Shown here: in pieces, positions 8,105-15,293 of the stretch | Layout of the letters: every line of letters starts with the position of its first letter | Numbering within the stretch: position 1 is the first letter of the stretch | Assembly (NCBI RefSeq): GCF_001687665.2 | Contig: NZ_CP016543.2 | Location: 620,001 to 684,000 of the forward strand | Origin: Planococcus donghaensis | GTDB lineage: Bacteria; Bacillota; Bacilli; Bacillales_A; Planococcaceae | Length of the DNA: 64,000 bases | Direction: 5' to 3' | Position numbers and translations under genes: made by a program | Notes under the pieces: generated by a model | Told to the model about the DNA's origin: nothing | The model's input: only the letters and a program-made list of their open reading frames with translations | Databases searched by the model: none

Positions 8105-8193
8105 AAAAGCACAGACAAAGGGTGAATAGTAGCATAAACTTGGATTATAAGTAGATAGGGATTTTATTAATGAAAGATAAGAGGTGAGGTCAG

Positions 8194-8655
8194 GTGAAAG
8201 TATCTTTAAACATTGATAGTCGATTTGAAGAAACGAAAATAACCATTGAATGCAAGGAAATGGACGATTCGATTAAAAGCATTATCGATTTTATCAATGG
8301 ACGAGAAGAGACACGATTTCTTGTTGGGCGAGACGGCGATATGCAACACATATTGAAACCGGCAGACATTCACTATTTTCATGCAAACAACGATAATGTC
8401 ACAGCGGTAACAGCGAAAGGTGAATTTCGCTTGAAAGAAAAGCTTTACGAATTAGAAGAAATGTTTCCGTCTAGTCAATTTATACGGCTGTCCAAATCAG
8501 TCATCGCGAATCTGGATGAATTAAGTCGCTTTGAAGCGTCTTTCAATGGCACACTGTGTGTTTATTTTCATTCGGGTGCGAAAGAATACGTGTCACGGAA
8601 TTACGTCAACGCCATTAAAGAATCCTTGAAAATGAATAGGAGGAAAGGAAAATGA
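8194..8655 (+). CDS. LytTR-domain DNA-binding regulator
   Basis: This 153-residue protein has a short N-terminal extension and a LytTR domain from about residue 45 to 150 (VGRDGDMQHILKPADIHYFH, FIRLSKSVIANLDEL, YVSRNYVNAIKESL). There is no receiver domain, so it belongs to the stand-alone LytTR class. In Firmicutes that class is usually encoded with a DUF3021 membrane protein that inhibits it. Here the DUF3021 gene overlaps by ATGA (8652-8655), which is translational coupling. GTG 8194 is preceded by GAGGTGAGG. The target genes are not evident beyond its own promoter. Confidence 0.88.
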   Translation: MKVSLNIDSRFEETKITIECKEMDDSIKSIIDFINGREETRFLVGRDGDMQHILKPADIHYFHANNDNVTAVTAKGEFRLKEKLYELEEMFPSSQFIRLSKSVIANLDELSRFEASFNGTLCVYFHSGAKEYVSRNYVNAIKESLKMNRRKGK

Positions 8656-9059
8656 AAAAGTTTATTATCCGAAGTTTAATCGGTATATTCTTTGGCGCTT
8701 TTCTTAGTATTGTCATGACATATACTGTGATTTGGGGTGGCCAAGAGACGTTAAATAGTGCGGTGTTTTTGAGAAATTCACTTGGTACCATGTTTTGTGG
8801 TTGGTTTTTCACGGTCAGCAACTTACTTTTTGAAAATCATAGTTGGTCGCTACTCCGTCGCACAATAACGCATTTTGCGATCGTGATGGTGCTGTATTTT
8901 GTATTGGGATTCGGAATAGGTTGGTTTCCCTTTACTTTGGAAGGCTTTCTGATAGTCTTAGTGATTTTCGTGGTGTGCTATTTTGTGTTTTGGTTAGCTT
9001 GTTACGCCTACTTTAAAAATCAAGCACAGAAAATGAATAAAGAATTGAGCAATAAATGA
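8652..9059 (+). CDS. DUF3021 membrane protein, partner of the LytTR regulator
   Basis: This 135-residue protein has four hydrophobic helices, at about 5-25, 37-55, 70-92 and 98-122, and a short charged C-terminal tail, as in DUF3021. Such proteins are known partners of LytTR regulators (LRS systems), where the membrane protein holds the regulator inactive. The start ATG overlaps the stop of the LytTR gene. Nothing is unusual in length or composition, and a terminator follows closely. Confidence 0.82.
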   Translation: MKKFIIRSLIGIFFGAFLSIVMTYTVIWGGQETLNSAVFLRNSLGTMFCGWFFTVSNLLFENHSWSLLRRTITHFAIVMVLYFVLGFGIGWFPFTLEGFLIVLVIFVVCYFVFWLACYAYFKNQAQKMNKELSNK

Positions 9060-9061
9060 TG

Positions 9062-9088
9062 AAAACCAGCCCGAGTGGCTGGTTTTTT
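9062..9088 (+). terminator. Rho-independent terminator
   Basis: AACCAGCC (9064-9071) pairs with GGCTGGTT (9077-9084) around CGAGT and is followed by T. It closes the LytTR-DUF3021 operon. Confidence 0.82.
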
Positions 9089-9107
9089 AGGTTGAGGAGG
9101 AATAGGC

Positions 9108-9236
9108 GAGAAGTCGCTCGTTGTTTGCGGTATGACTTAGCTTGTTTGCAGGAAGCGACGCGTTGTTTGCGCCGATGAGAGGTTTGTTTGCGCAAAGCGA
9201 CACGTTGTTTGCGGGATACGCCAGTTTGTTTGCAAA
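9108..9236. repeat. Array B2: six 21-bp units with TTGTTTGC core
   Basis: TTGTTTGC occurs at 9121, 9142, 9163, 9184, 9205 and 9226, again six cores at exactly 21 bp. Linkers at a given position resemble those at the same position in arrays B1 and B3; for example linker 2 ends in GCGACGCG here and in B3. The arrays therefore look related as whole blocks. Confidence 0.92.
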
Positions 9237-9307
9237 AACTCAATCTCTCTTATAAAGGAGAGCTAAGGATGCGACTCACTAGTTAAAGCATAAAAATAGA
9301 TTGTGTG

Positions 9308-9430
9308 AGGACGTTATTTGCGGAAACTCGTAGCTTGTTTGCGGGGAGCGACGCGTTGTTTGCAGCAACAAGCGATTTGTTTGCGCAATCCCACCCGTTG
9401 TTTGCGCCTAACGCTAGTTTGTTTGCAACT
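9308..9430. repeat. Array B3: six 21-bp units with TTGTTTGC core
   Basis: Cores lie at 9314 (TTATTTGC), 9335, 9356, 9377, 9398 and 9419, all 21 bp apart. Linker 3 (AGCAACAAGCGAT) is almost identical to linker 3 of array B1 at 7921-7933, and linker 4 (GCAATCCCACCCG) to linker 4 of B1. This is the third array with exactly six units. Confidence 0.92.
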
Positions 9431-9460
9431 CGCACAAAAAGCCGAATTACCCAAAACAAG

Positions 9461-9501
9461 AAAAAGGCGTTTCAAGCGCGACTCGCTTGAAACGCCTTTT
9501 T
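9461..9501. terminator. Bidirectional terminator, 18-bp perfect stem
   Basis: The arms at 9461-9478 and 9484-9501 are perfectly complementary (AAAAAGGCGTTTCAAGCG and its complement), with loop CGACT. It lies between array B3 and the end of the minus-strand small gene and can end transcription from either side. Confidence 0.85.
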
Positions 9502-9505
9502 CGAT

Positions 9506-9673
9506 TTACTCGATCGTCAGCTTCTCTAATTGTCTATGCTCCAAAGCAAGCTTCTCTCGCTCTAATTGAATATTAGCGAGCTTGATCTCGGATTTTCGAT
9601 ATATATCGAAAGCAGCGAGAAGGATTAAGCCAGTAAAAATAATCGTAATCATTAAGTAGAAACCAATTTCCAA
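9506..9673 (-). CDS. Single-TM small membrane protein, 55 aa
   Basis: This small frame starts at TTG 9673, which is preceded on its strand by AAAGGAGAG. The product begins MEIGFYLMITIIFTGLILL, a clear membrane helix at residues 4-22. A highly charged amphipathic helix follows (RKSEIKLANIQLEREKLALE) and ends LEKLTIE. The architecture recalls PspB-like peptides, but no family is recognised. It follows the 88-aa gene on the same strand by 13 bp and shares its SigW-type promoter, so a role in envelope stress is inferred. A strong terminator lies just beyond. Confidence 0.65.
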   Translation of the reverse strand: MEIGFYLMITIIFTGLILLAAFDIYRKSEIKLANIQLEREKLALEHRQLEKLTIE

Positions 9674-9686
9674 AGTTATCTCTCCT

Positions 9687-9953
9687 TTACCCGTTCAGTG
9701 CTTGTTGCGCACGGTGCTGATCTTTTTTCTCTACATACAAATCGTATTGATTCGTGTTTGTCACAGCGTCGCGCATATGCGAGGAACCGATAAGTCCTTC
9801 AGTGCCATGAACATTAGCGTTTACTTTTAATACCGCATCATAGTCAATGCCTTGCGCGCGAAGGCTGTCGACCGCTTGATAATACATGTCGTCACCAAAA
9901 GCAGTATAAGCCAAATGCTTCTTCTTAAAAAATAGCCACCGAACGAGTCCCAT
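9687..9953 (-). CDS. Unknown 88-aa protein, first gene of a SigW-type unit
   Basis: The product MGLVRWLFFKKKHLAYTAFG... has a basic N-terminus and then a soluble, mixed alpha/beta-looking part (LRAQGIDYDAVLKVN, NQYDLYVEKKDQHRAQQAL). I do not recognise the family. The start at 9953 has GTGAGGAG on its strand; a longer frame to 10208 would cross the promoter and is rejected. A SigW-type promoter lies 40 bp upstream (9993-10018), back to back with the one for floT. It therefore probably belongs to the envelope-stress response with the small membrane protein encoded after it. Confidence 0.6.
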   Translation of the reverse strand: MGLVRWLFFKKKHLAYTAFGDDMYYQAVDSLRAQGIDYDAVLKVNANVHGTEGLIGSSHMRDAVTNTNQYDLYVEKKDQHRAQQALNG

Positions 9954-9992
9954 ATCATCACTCCTCACATAGTTTTGCCTCATTCTTCTTAA

Positions 9993-10018
9993 TACGAAAA
10001 AGCAGGCTATGGGTTTCA
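9993..10018 (-). promoter_or_regulatory. SigW-type promoter of the two small genes
   Basis: On the minus strand TGAAAC (10018-10013) is followed after exactly 16 bases by CGTA (9996-9993). This matches the Bacillus SigW consensus TGAAAC-N16-CGTA. Confidence 0.7.
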
Positions 10019-10063
10019 TTAAATATAGGGGAGAAAAAATCTGGTAGAAATATTTGGTTTTAT

Positions 10064-10089
10064 TGAAACATTTAGACAATTGGTTCGTA
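10064..10089 (+). promoter_or_regulatory. SigW-type promoter of floT
   Basis: TGAAAC (10064-10069), a 16-base spacer, then CGTA (10086-10089) match the SigW consensus. Bacillus floT (yuaG) is a known SigW target, so site and gene agree. Confidence 0.78.
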
Positions 10090-10161
10090 TTAATACTATA
10101 GGCCACCATCACAAGCTTGAAAAGATCGTGCGTCAAATAGCTAAAGGGGAGTGGAAAGAGC

Positions 10162-11646
10162 ATGCAGTCATTAGGAATTATTACAGTTATTATTGCGCTA
10201 GTCGTCATCGCGGCTATTGCAGGAGTTGGGTATTTTTTCTGGATGAAAATCCGTTACCGCACCGCTAAATCCAATGAAGCGTTGATCATCACGGGACCAA
10301 AATTAGGAGATCCAGAAAAAGATACGAATATTTTCACCGACGACGAAGGACGTTCAATGAAAATCATTCGAGGCGGCGGGTACCTGTTAAGACGCTTTCA
10401 AACGTCAACGCCGGTTAGTTTGACATCGTTCCAATTAAAACTTGCAACACCGCGCGTCTATACAAACGCAGGTGTACCAATTGTTGCAGACGCTGTGGCA
10501 ATGGTGAAAGTCGCCGATACGTTAAACGGTATTGCCAATTACGCGGAGCAGTTTCTTGGCAAAAAACAAGAGGAAATTGAAACGGAAATTATTGAAGTGC
10601 TTGGGAGTAATTTGCGTGCCATCTTGTCAAAAATGACAGTGGAAGACATCAATAGCGACCGCGAAAAATTCAACACGGACGTACAAGACGTCGCTCAAAA
10701 ACAGCTAGACTTGATGGGCTTTAAAATTACGTCACTTGGTTTGACGGATTTGCGTGATGCTGATGAAGACAACGGCTACTTGGAAAACTTAGGTCGCCCG
10801 CGTATCGCCGAAGTGCGCAAGCTCGCTGAAATCGCTGAAGCTAACACGGAGCGCGAAACACGTATTCACCGTGCGCAAACCGATCAAGAAGCAAAAGAAG
10901 AAGAATACAAACGCCAAATTTCAACAGCCGAATCGAAAAAAGAAAAAGACATTAAAGACGCTGCGTTCAAAGAAGAAACCGAACGTGCGCGTGCCAAATC
11001 TGAGCAATCTTATGAGCTCGAAAAAGCGAAGCTCGCGATGGAAATTCAGGACGAAGAGCTTAGCATGCAATTCGCGGCACGTGAACGCGCAGTTAAACTC
11101 GAAGAAGAAGAAAGCAAAGTGCGCAAAACAAAAGCCGATGCCACGTATTACGAAACAACGCGTTCCGCAGAAGCTGATGCACGCCGTGCGGTCATCGAGG
11201 GGGAAGCAAAAGCGAAGATCAAACGCGACGAAGGTGCTGCAGAAGCAGAAGTTATTCGGGAGCGCGGTAAAGCCGAAGCCGAGTCTCGTAAACTACTTGC
11301 TGAAGCAATGGAAGAACACGGCGACGTTATCATCACTGAGAAACTGATCGACATGCTGCCGGTATTTGCAGAGAAAGTTGCCTTGCCACTGAGCAATATC
11401 GAATCGGTGAAAATCATTGATTCCGGTAACGGCCAAGGCATTCCATCGTTCGGCAAAAGTGTCACGAAAACCATGGTCGACATGCAAGAGCCGCTCAAAG
11501 AAATGACCGGTATCGACATTGGCGATTTGCTGAAGTCCTACGTCAACCGCAACAACCAACCGGCTCAACAAGCACCGGTTGCAACGATGCCAGTGGTGCA
11601 AAAAGAAGAAGTTGAGGATACGAATAAAAACGAAGAAGAATTGTAA
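10162..11646 (+). CDS. floT: Flotillin FloT
   Basis: The 494-residue product has an N-terminal membrane helix (about 5-28), an SPFH/band-7 domain (about 35-195) and a long Glu/Ala/Lys-rich coiled coil (about 215-390) with AEA and EAKAK repeats, as in YuaG/FloT. A Gln/Pro-rich tail reading NNQPAQQAP closes it. Flotillins scaffold ordered membrane domains and affect cell-wall synthesis and signalling. In Bacillus the gene follows the NfeD-like yuaF; here no NfeD gene is adjacent, which is unusual. The SigW-type promoter is at 10064-10089. ATG 10162 follows AAAGGGGAG. A hairpin with T run lies downstream (11651-11688). Confidence 0.92.
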   Translation: MQSLGIITVIIALVVIAAIAGVGYFFWMKIRYRTAKSNEALIITGPKLGDPEKDTNIFTDDEGRSMKIIRGGGYLLRRFQTSTPVSLTSFQLKLATPRVYTNAGVPIVADAVAMVKVADTLNGIANYAEQFLGKKQEEIETEIIEVLGSNLRAILSKMTVEDINSDREKFNTDVQDVAQKQLDLMGFKITSLGLTDLRDADEDNGYLENLGRPRIAEVRKLAEIAEANTERETRIHRAQTDQEAKEEEYKRQISTAESKKEKDIKDAAFKEETERARAKSEQSYELEKAKLAMEIQDEELSMQFAARERAVKLEEEESKVRKTKADATYYETTRSAEADARRAVIEGEAKAKIKRDEGAAEAEVIRERGKAEAESRKLLAEAMEEHGDVIITEKLIDMLPVFAEKVALPLSNIESVKIIDSGNGQGIPSFGKSVTKTMVDMQEPLKEMTGIDIGDLLKSYVNRNNQPAQQAPVATMPVVQKEEVEDTNKNEEEL

Positions 11647-11650
11647 ACAG

Positions 11651-11688
11651 CAAACCCCAAGAGCCTTATACAGGTTTTTGGGGTTTTG
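11651..11688 (+). terminator. Rho-independent terminator
   Basis: AAACCCCAA pairs with TTGGGGTTT across a 17-base loop, followed by a short T run. It ends floT. Confidence 0.7.
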
Positions 11689-11813
11689 TGTAGATGATTC
11701 ACATGTGAAGTTTTTATACAGCATTCCAATAAAATAAGTTACCGTATAAAATGGAAAGTAGAAATAGTAAAACTCCACACCCCACCCAAACTAGCAGAAA
11801 GGAGATGCCCCTT

Positions 11814-12410
11814 ATGAAGACTTTTACAAAAACCCTCTATATGAGTAGCGCAATATGGTTACTCGCTGGCTGCGGGAATGACGTAAAGGAAGAGCCAGAA
11901 ATAGATGTGACCGAAGAAAGTCCGGTAAGTGAGCAAACGCCGGAAAACACTACTGAAGAAGAAAGCGCATCGCCAATGGAAGAAGAAACACAACCCGAAG
12001 AAACCACTCCTGAAAAGAGTGGAGATGCATTAGCTCAGTATTCTAGCCAGCAAATCGAATACGCCAGAGTGTGGCTTCAACTTGGACCCAATCAAGAGTT
12101 AGACGGCCTGTACGTCAACCACATACCCGCTGGCACACCGCTTAACGTAGACGATGAAACGAGCGGCACTTACCCAGAAGACGTTATTCAATTAGCGGGA
12201 TCTCGCTTAGTGGATGGCGTCGTCACGTATAGCGGTAACGGCAATGGCACGGTGAACTTATACAATGTTCCGCTGCGGTGGGATGGGGTATATCCAGCAG
12301 GCAAGGAGTTTTATGACGAAATCATTGCCAACACCGAGCTTGTCGCTATCGAAGTAGGAGAAGACGAAGAAGTAATCCGCTTGATTGAATTGCTGAAAAT
12401 GGAACCGTAA
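11814..12410 (+). CDS. Lipoprotein of unknown function
   Basis: This 198-residue protein has a signal peptide ending in the lipobox LLAGC at about residues 17-21. A Glu/Thr/Pro-rich disordered linker runs to about residue 68, and a folded domain of about 125 residues follows (YARVWLQLGPNQELDGLYVNHI, VVTYSGNGNGTVNLYNVPLRWDG). ATG 11814 is nine bases after GAAAGGAG; an ATG at 11805 touches that site and is rejected. I do not recognise the domain. The gene is monocistronic, with a strong terminator after it. It is exported and membrane-anchored. Confidence 0.75.
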   Translation: MKTFTKTLYMSSAIWLLAGCGNDVKEEPEIDVTEESPVSEQTPENTTEEESASPMEEETQPEETTPEKSGDALAQYSSQQIEYARVWLQLGPNQELDGLYVNHIPAGTPLNVDDETSGTYPEDVIQLAGSRLVDGVVTYSGNGNGTVNLYNVPLRWDGVYPAGKEFYDEIIANTELVAIEVGEDEEVIRLIELLKMEP

Positions 12411-12431
12411 CGACTAAAAAAACTAACGATG

Positions 12432-12467
12432 AAAAAGAGTGAACAGCCAAACCTGTTCACTCTTTTT
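12432..12467 (+). terminator. Rho-independent terminator
   Basis: The 15-base arm AAAAAGAGTGAACAG pairs perfectly with CTGTTCACTCTTTTT around a six-base loop. Confidence 0.9.
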
Positions 12468-12548
12468 GCGGTTTTTTACGGACGTACCGAGCAAAGTAAG
12501 GTAGCATTAGAAATGCAGTGAAAATTTAGATAAAAGGGGAGTCAAAAA

Positions 12549-13868
12549 ATGAAAGGGATTACACGTTTTTCGAATAACTTAATGGAACGCTATTTACCGG
12601 ATCCATTTTTGTTCGTCATTATCTTGACGGTGGTTGTGTTTGGGCTAGGTTTAGGCTTAACAGATTCATCACCGATACAGATGGTGGCGTTTTGGGGTGA
12701 AGGGTTTTGGGCATTACTAGCGTTCTCCATGCAAATGGTACTCGTACTCGTTACAGGATTCGTACTTGCAAGTAGCCCAATTTTCAAAAAGGGACTAGGC
12801 AAGCTTGCGAGTTTTGCGAAATCACCAGGCAGTGCCATTTTGTGGGTGACGATTGTGTCATTAGCAGCAAGCTGGATCAACTGGGGCTTTGGCTTAGTTA
12901 TTGGTGCGTTGTTTGCAAAAGAATTGGCAAAGCGCGTAGAGAATGTCGATTACCGCCTACTGATTGCTAGTGCGTATTCCGGATTTTTGATTTGGCATGC
13001 TGGATTTTCTGGGTCGATTCCGCTATCAATCGCGACAGAAGGTCATCCGTTTGTTGACAAAATCGGCATTATTCCAACGACAGAAACGATTTTTTCGAGT
13101 TATAACTTAATTATCGTTGCCGCATTATTAATCATCGTGCCATTACTAAACCGCATGATGATGCCAAAAAAAGAAGACACGGTTACCGTGGATCCGAAAG
13201 TGTTGGTCGAGCCAACAGTTGAAGAACTTCCGGCAAAAGGGGATATGACACCCGCACAACGATTAGAAAACAGCTGGATCTTATCGATGGTTATTGGTGT
13301 TTTAGGTATTGCATTTATCGTTTATTATTTCGCAAACAATGGTTTTGCGTTAACGCTCGACGTGGTTAACTTTATGTTCTTGTTCCTAGGGATTCTTTTC
13401 CACGGTACACCGCGCAAATATTTGATCGCTGTTCAAGAAGCGGTCAAAGGAGCGGGTGCCATTATCGTTCAATTCCCGTTTTACGCAGGCATCATGGGCA
13501 TGATGACAGCCTCTGGGTTGGCTGCTGTCATTTCAGAAGCATTTGTCAGCATTTCAACAGTGGACACGTTCCCGCTATTTGCATTTTTAAGTGCAGGACT
13601 GGTCAACTTTTTCGTTCCTTCAGGTGGCGGACAATGGGCCGTGCAAGCACCGATTATGTTAGAAGCGGCCGAAATGCTTGGCAGTGATCCGGCGAAAGTC
13701 GCGATGGCTGTAGCATGGGGAGACGCATGGACAAACATGATTCAACCATTTTGGGCTTTGCCAGCTCTAGCAATCGCTGGACTAAAAGCAAAAGACATTA
13801 TGGGCTTTTGTGTCATCGTCTTAGTGGTTAGTGGCGTGGTAATTGGATTAGGGTTATTGATTTTATAA
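12549..13868 (+). CDS. Short-chain fatty acid transporter, AtoE family
   Basis: The 439-residue protein has about 11-12 membrane helices and starts MKGITRFSNNLMERYLPDPF, the usual N-terminus of the AtoE (short-chain fatty acid:proton symporter) family. Later it carries FFVPSGGGQWAVQAPIM and WGDAWTNMIQPFWALP, which are hallmark loops. It presumably takes up acetoacetate, butyrate or similar acids. No CoA-transferase or thiolase gene is next to it, so the pathway partner lies elsewhere. The AbgT gene at the window end belongs to a related ion transporter superfamily and has a similar N-terminus. AAAGGGGAG precedes the ATG. Confidence 0.9.
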   Translation: MKGITRFSNNLMERYLPDPFLFVIILTVVVFGLGLGLTDSSPIQMVAFWGEGFWALLAFSMQMVLVLVTGFVLASSPIFKKGLGKLASFAKSPGSAILWVTIVSLAASWINWGFGLVIGALFAKELAKRVENVDYRLLIASAYSGFLIWHAGFSGSIPLSIATEGHPFVDKIGIIPTTETIFSSYNLIIVAALLIIVPLLNRMMMPKKEDTVTVDPKVLVEPTVEELPAKGDMTPAQRLENSWILSMVIGVLGIAFIVYYFANNGFALTLDVVNFMFLFLGILFHGTPRKYLIAVQEAVKGAGAIIVQFPFYAGIMGMMTASGLAAVISEAFVSISTVDTFPLFAFLSAGLVNFFVPSGGGQWAVQAPIMLEAAEMLGSDPAKVAMAVAWGDAWTNMIQPFWALPALAIAGLKAKDIMGFCVIVLVVSGVVIGLGLLIL

Positions 13869-13875
13869 AACAAAA

Positions 13876-13928
13876 AAAGGACGATCTTGCAAAAGGCATA
13901 ACACATGTCTTTTACGAGATCGTCTTTT
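13876..13928. terminator. Bidirectional terminator
   Basis: ACGATCTTG and its near complement GAGATCGT are flanked by A and T runs, with AAAAG/CTTTT extending the stem. It separates convergent genes. Confidence 0.7.
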
Positions 13929-13938
13929 TGTCGTTCGT

Positions 13939-15174
13939 TTATTTAGTTACCAAAATAGAGCGTTCAGCTTCAGCTACTTCATATAGGCTAACGACATTTC
14001 TGCCTTTTCGTTTGGCTTCATACAACGCTTCATCCGCGGTTTTGATCAACGAGTTGATGTCTGTGGCGTCTTCTGGGTAAGTGGCTACGCCCAGGCTAAT
14101 CGTCAGAGATACCTTTTCGTTTTCTTCGCTTCGGACGTCTAAGTTTTGCACGTTTTTTCGAATTTCCTCAGCTTGACGAAAAGCTTCTGCTTTTGTTGTA
14201 TCAGGCAATAGCATAACAAATTCTTCGCCACCAAAACGTGCTACGGTGAATTTGCCTTTTTGGCTTTGCTTAAACACTTTTCCAACAGCAATAATCGCCG
14301 TATCGCCAGTAGAGTGGCCATAGTTATTGTTGATATTTCGAAGATAATCCATATCCCCAAAAATTAACGACAGTGACGTGTTGTTTTTCTGGCTCTTTTT
14401 GTACAACTCGTTTATCTTTTCATCAAAATGGCGGTAATTGTGAATGCCTGTTTTGGCATCAATGTAGATCAACTCGGCACTATTGGCCTTTTGCAATAAG
14501 TTCTGCAACAGCAAAGCAGGAACGATTAAAAACAAGATTAAATAGGGGTTATAAAGATACGTAATCGCTAAAATAGCGCCAGTGATTAACAAGATCCCTT
14601 CAGAAGAAACGGTGTCTACTTTGATCACCGGTGCCGTTTTCCAAGCAATGCCTTCATCAAAACTAATCAATGTGTTGATCAAAAAGATGCGCGTGATGCC
14701 GAAAACCAGCATTTCGAGCAATAAAGCTATGGTAAACAGCAATTCTGAATCTGGGCTAGTGCCAGATATTTCACTAAAGATTGAATAACCCAACACTCCA
14801 GAAATAATGGTAGCAGAAGCATTAAAATCAGGACCCGTGAATGGTTCAGGATGCTTTTCTTTCAAGCGAAAAGCGATATTGACCAAGCACGAAATCACGA
14901 TACTCAATGCAAACAAGGGAAACGGCAAAATGATCAATGCCGCAAATTCAACAACACAGCCCATTCCTGCAGAAAGCTTGGAATCGACGAAATCGAATAA
15001 TCCACCATGTCTAGAGACAATCACTAGCGTTAGCCAGATGAGAAACGTAATGGATGTGAGATCAGCTAGTTGCGGCTGCTCGACTTGCCAACTAATTAAG
15101 AAAATAGTGAGGGCTAGCATGTTGGACAGCACGATAAAATTGATGGCTTTTCTTGGGTGTTTGGTATTCATCAC
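13939..15174 (-). CDS. Membrane diguanylate cyclase (GGDEF)
   Basis: The 411-residue protein has about six membrane helices in residues 1-230 and a GGDEF domain from about 245 to 402. It begins IDAKTGIHNYRHFDEKI, has the active-site loop RFGGEEF (GGEEF form, normally active), and ends TADEALYEAKRKGRNVV. The inhibitory I-site RxxD, expected five residues before GGEEF, reads KGKF, so product inhibition is probably absent. It makes c-di-GMP from two GTP at the membrane. The next gene on the same strand upstream, a subtilase, has a c-di-GMP riboswitch in its leader, which links the two. Confidence 0.88.
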   Translation of the reverse strand: MMNTKHPRKAINFIVLSNMLALTIFLISWQVEQPQLADLTSITFLIWLTLVIVSRHGGLFDFVDSKLSAGMGCVVEFAALIILPFPLFALSIVISCLVNIAFRLKEKHPEPFTGPDFNASATIISGVLGYSIFSEISGTSPDSELLFTIALLLEMLVFGITRIFLINTLISFDEGIAWKTAPVIKVDTVSSEGILLITGAILAITYLYNPYLILFLIVPALLLQNLLQKANSAELIYIDAKTGIHNYRHFDEKINELYKKSQKNNTSLSLIFGDMDYLRNINNNYGHSTGDTAIIAVGKVFKQSQKGKFTVARFGGEEFVMLLPDTTKAEAFRQAEEIRKNVQNLDVRSEENEKVSLTISLGVATYPEDATDINSLIKTADEALYEAKRKGRNVVSLYEVAEAERSILVTK

Positions 15175-15277
15175 TATTCACCTCGTGGACAAGAAGTCCA
15201 GTTCTAATCACTAATGAATACAATTGGGAAGCGAGTACTCGCTAGCTTAGTAAACTAGAATGTCCGACTTGCAATAT

Positions 15278-15293
15278 ACTGAAACGTTTCAGT
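15278..15293. promoter_or_regulatory. 16-bp perfect palindrome
   Basis: ACTGAAACGTTTCAGT is a perfect palindrome lying directly after the stop of the subtilase and about 105 bp upstream of the cyclase start. It could be an operator for the cyclase. There is no T run for a terminator. Confidence 0.4.

Noticed and set aside
1285..9430. CRISPR arrays
   Set aside because: Repeats are periodic, but cores are only 8-11 bp with 10-13 bp linkers, linkers are shared between arrays, and no cas gene is present.
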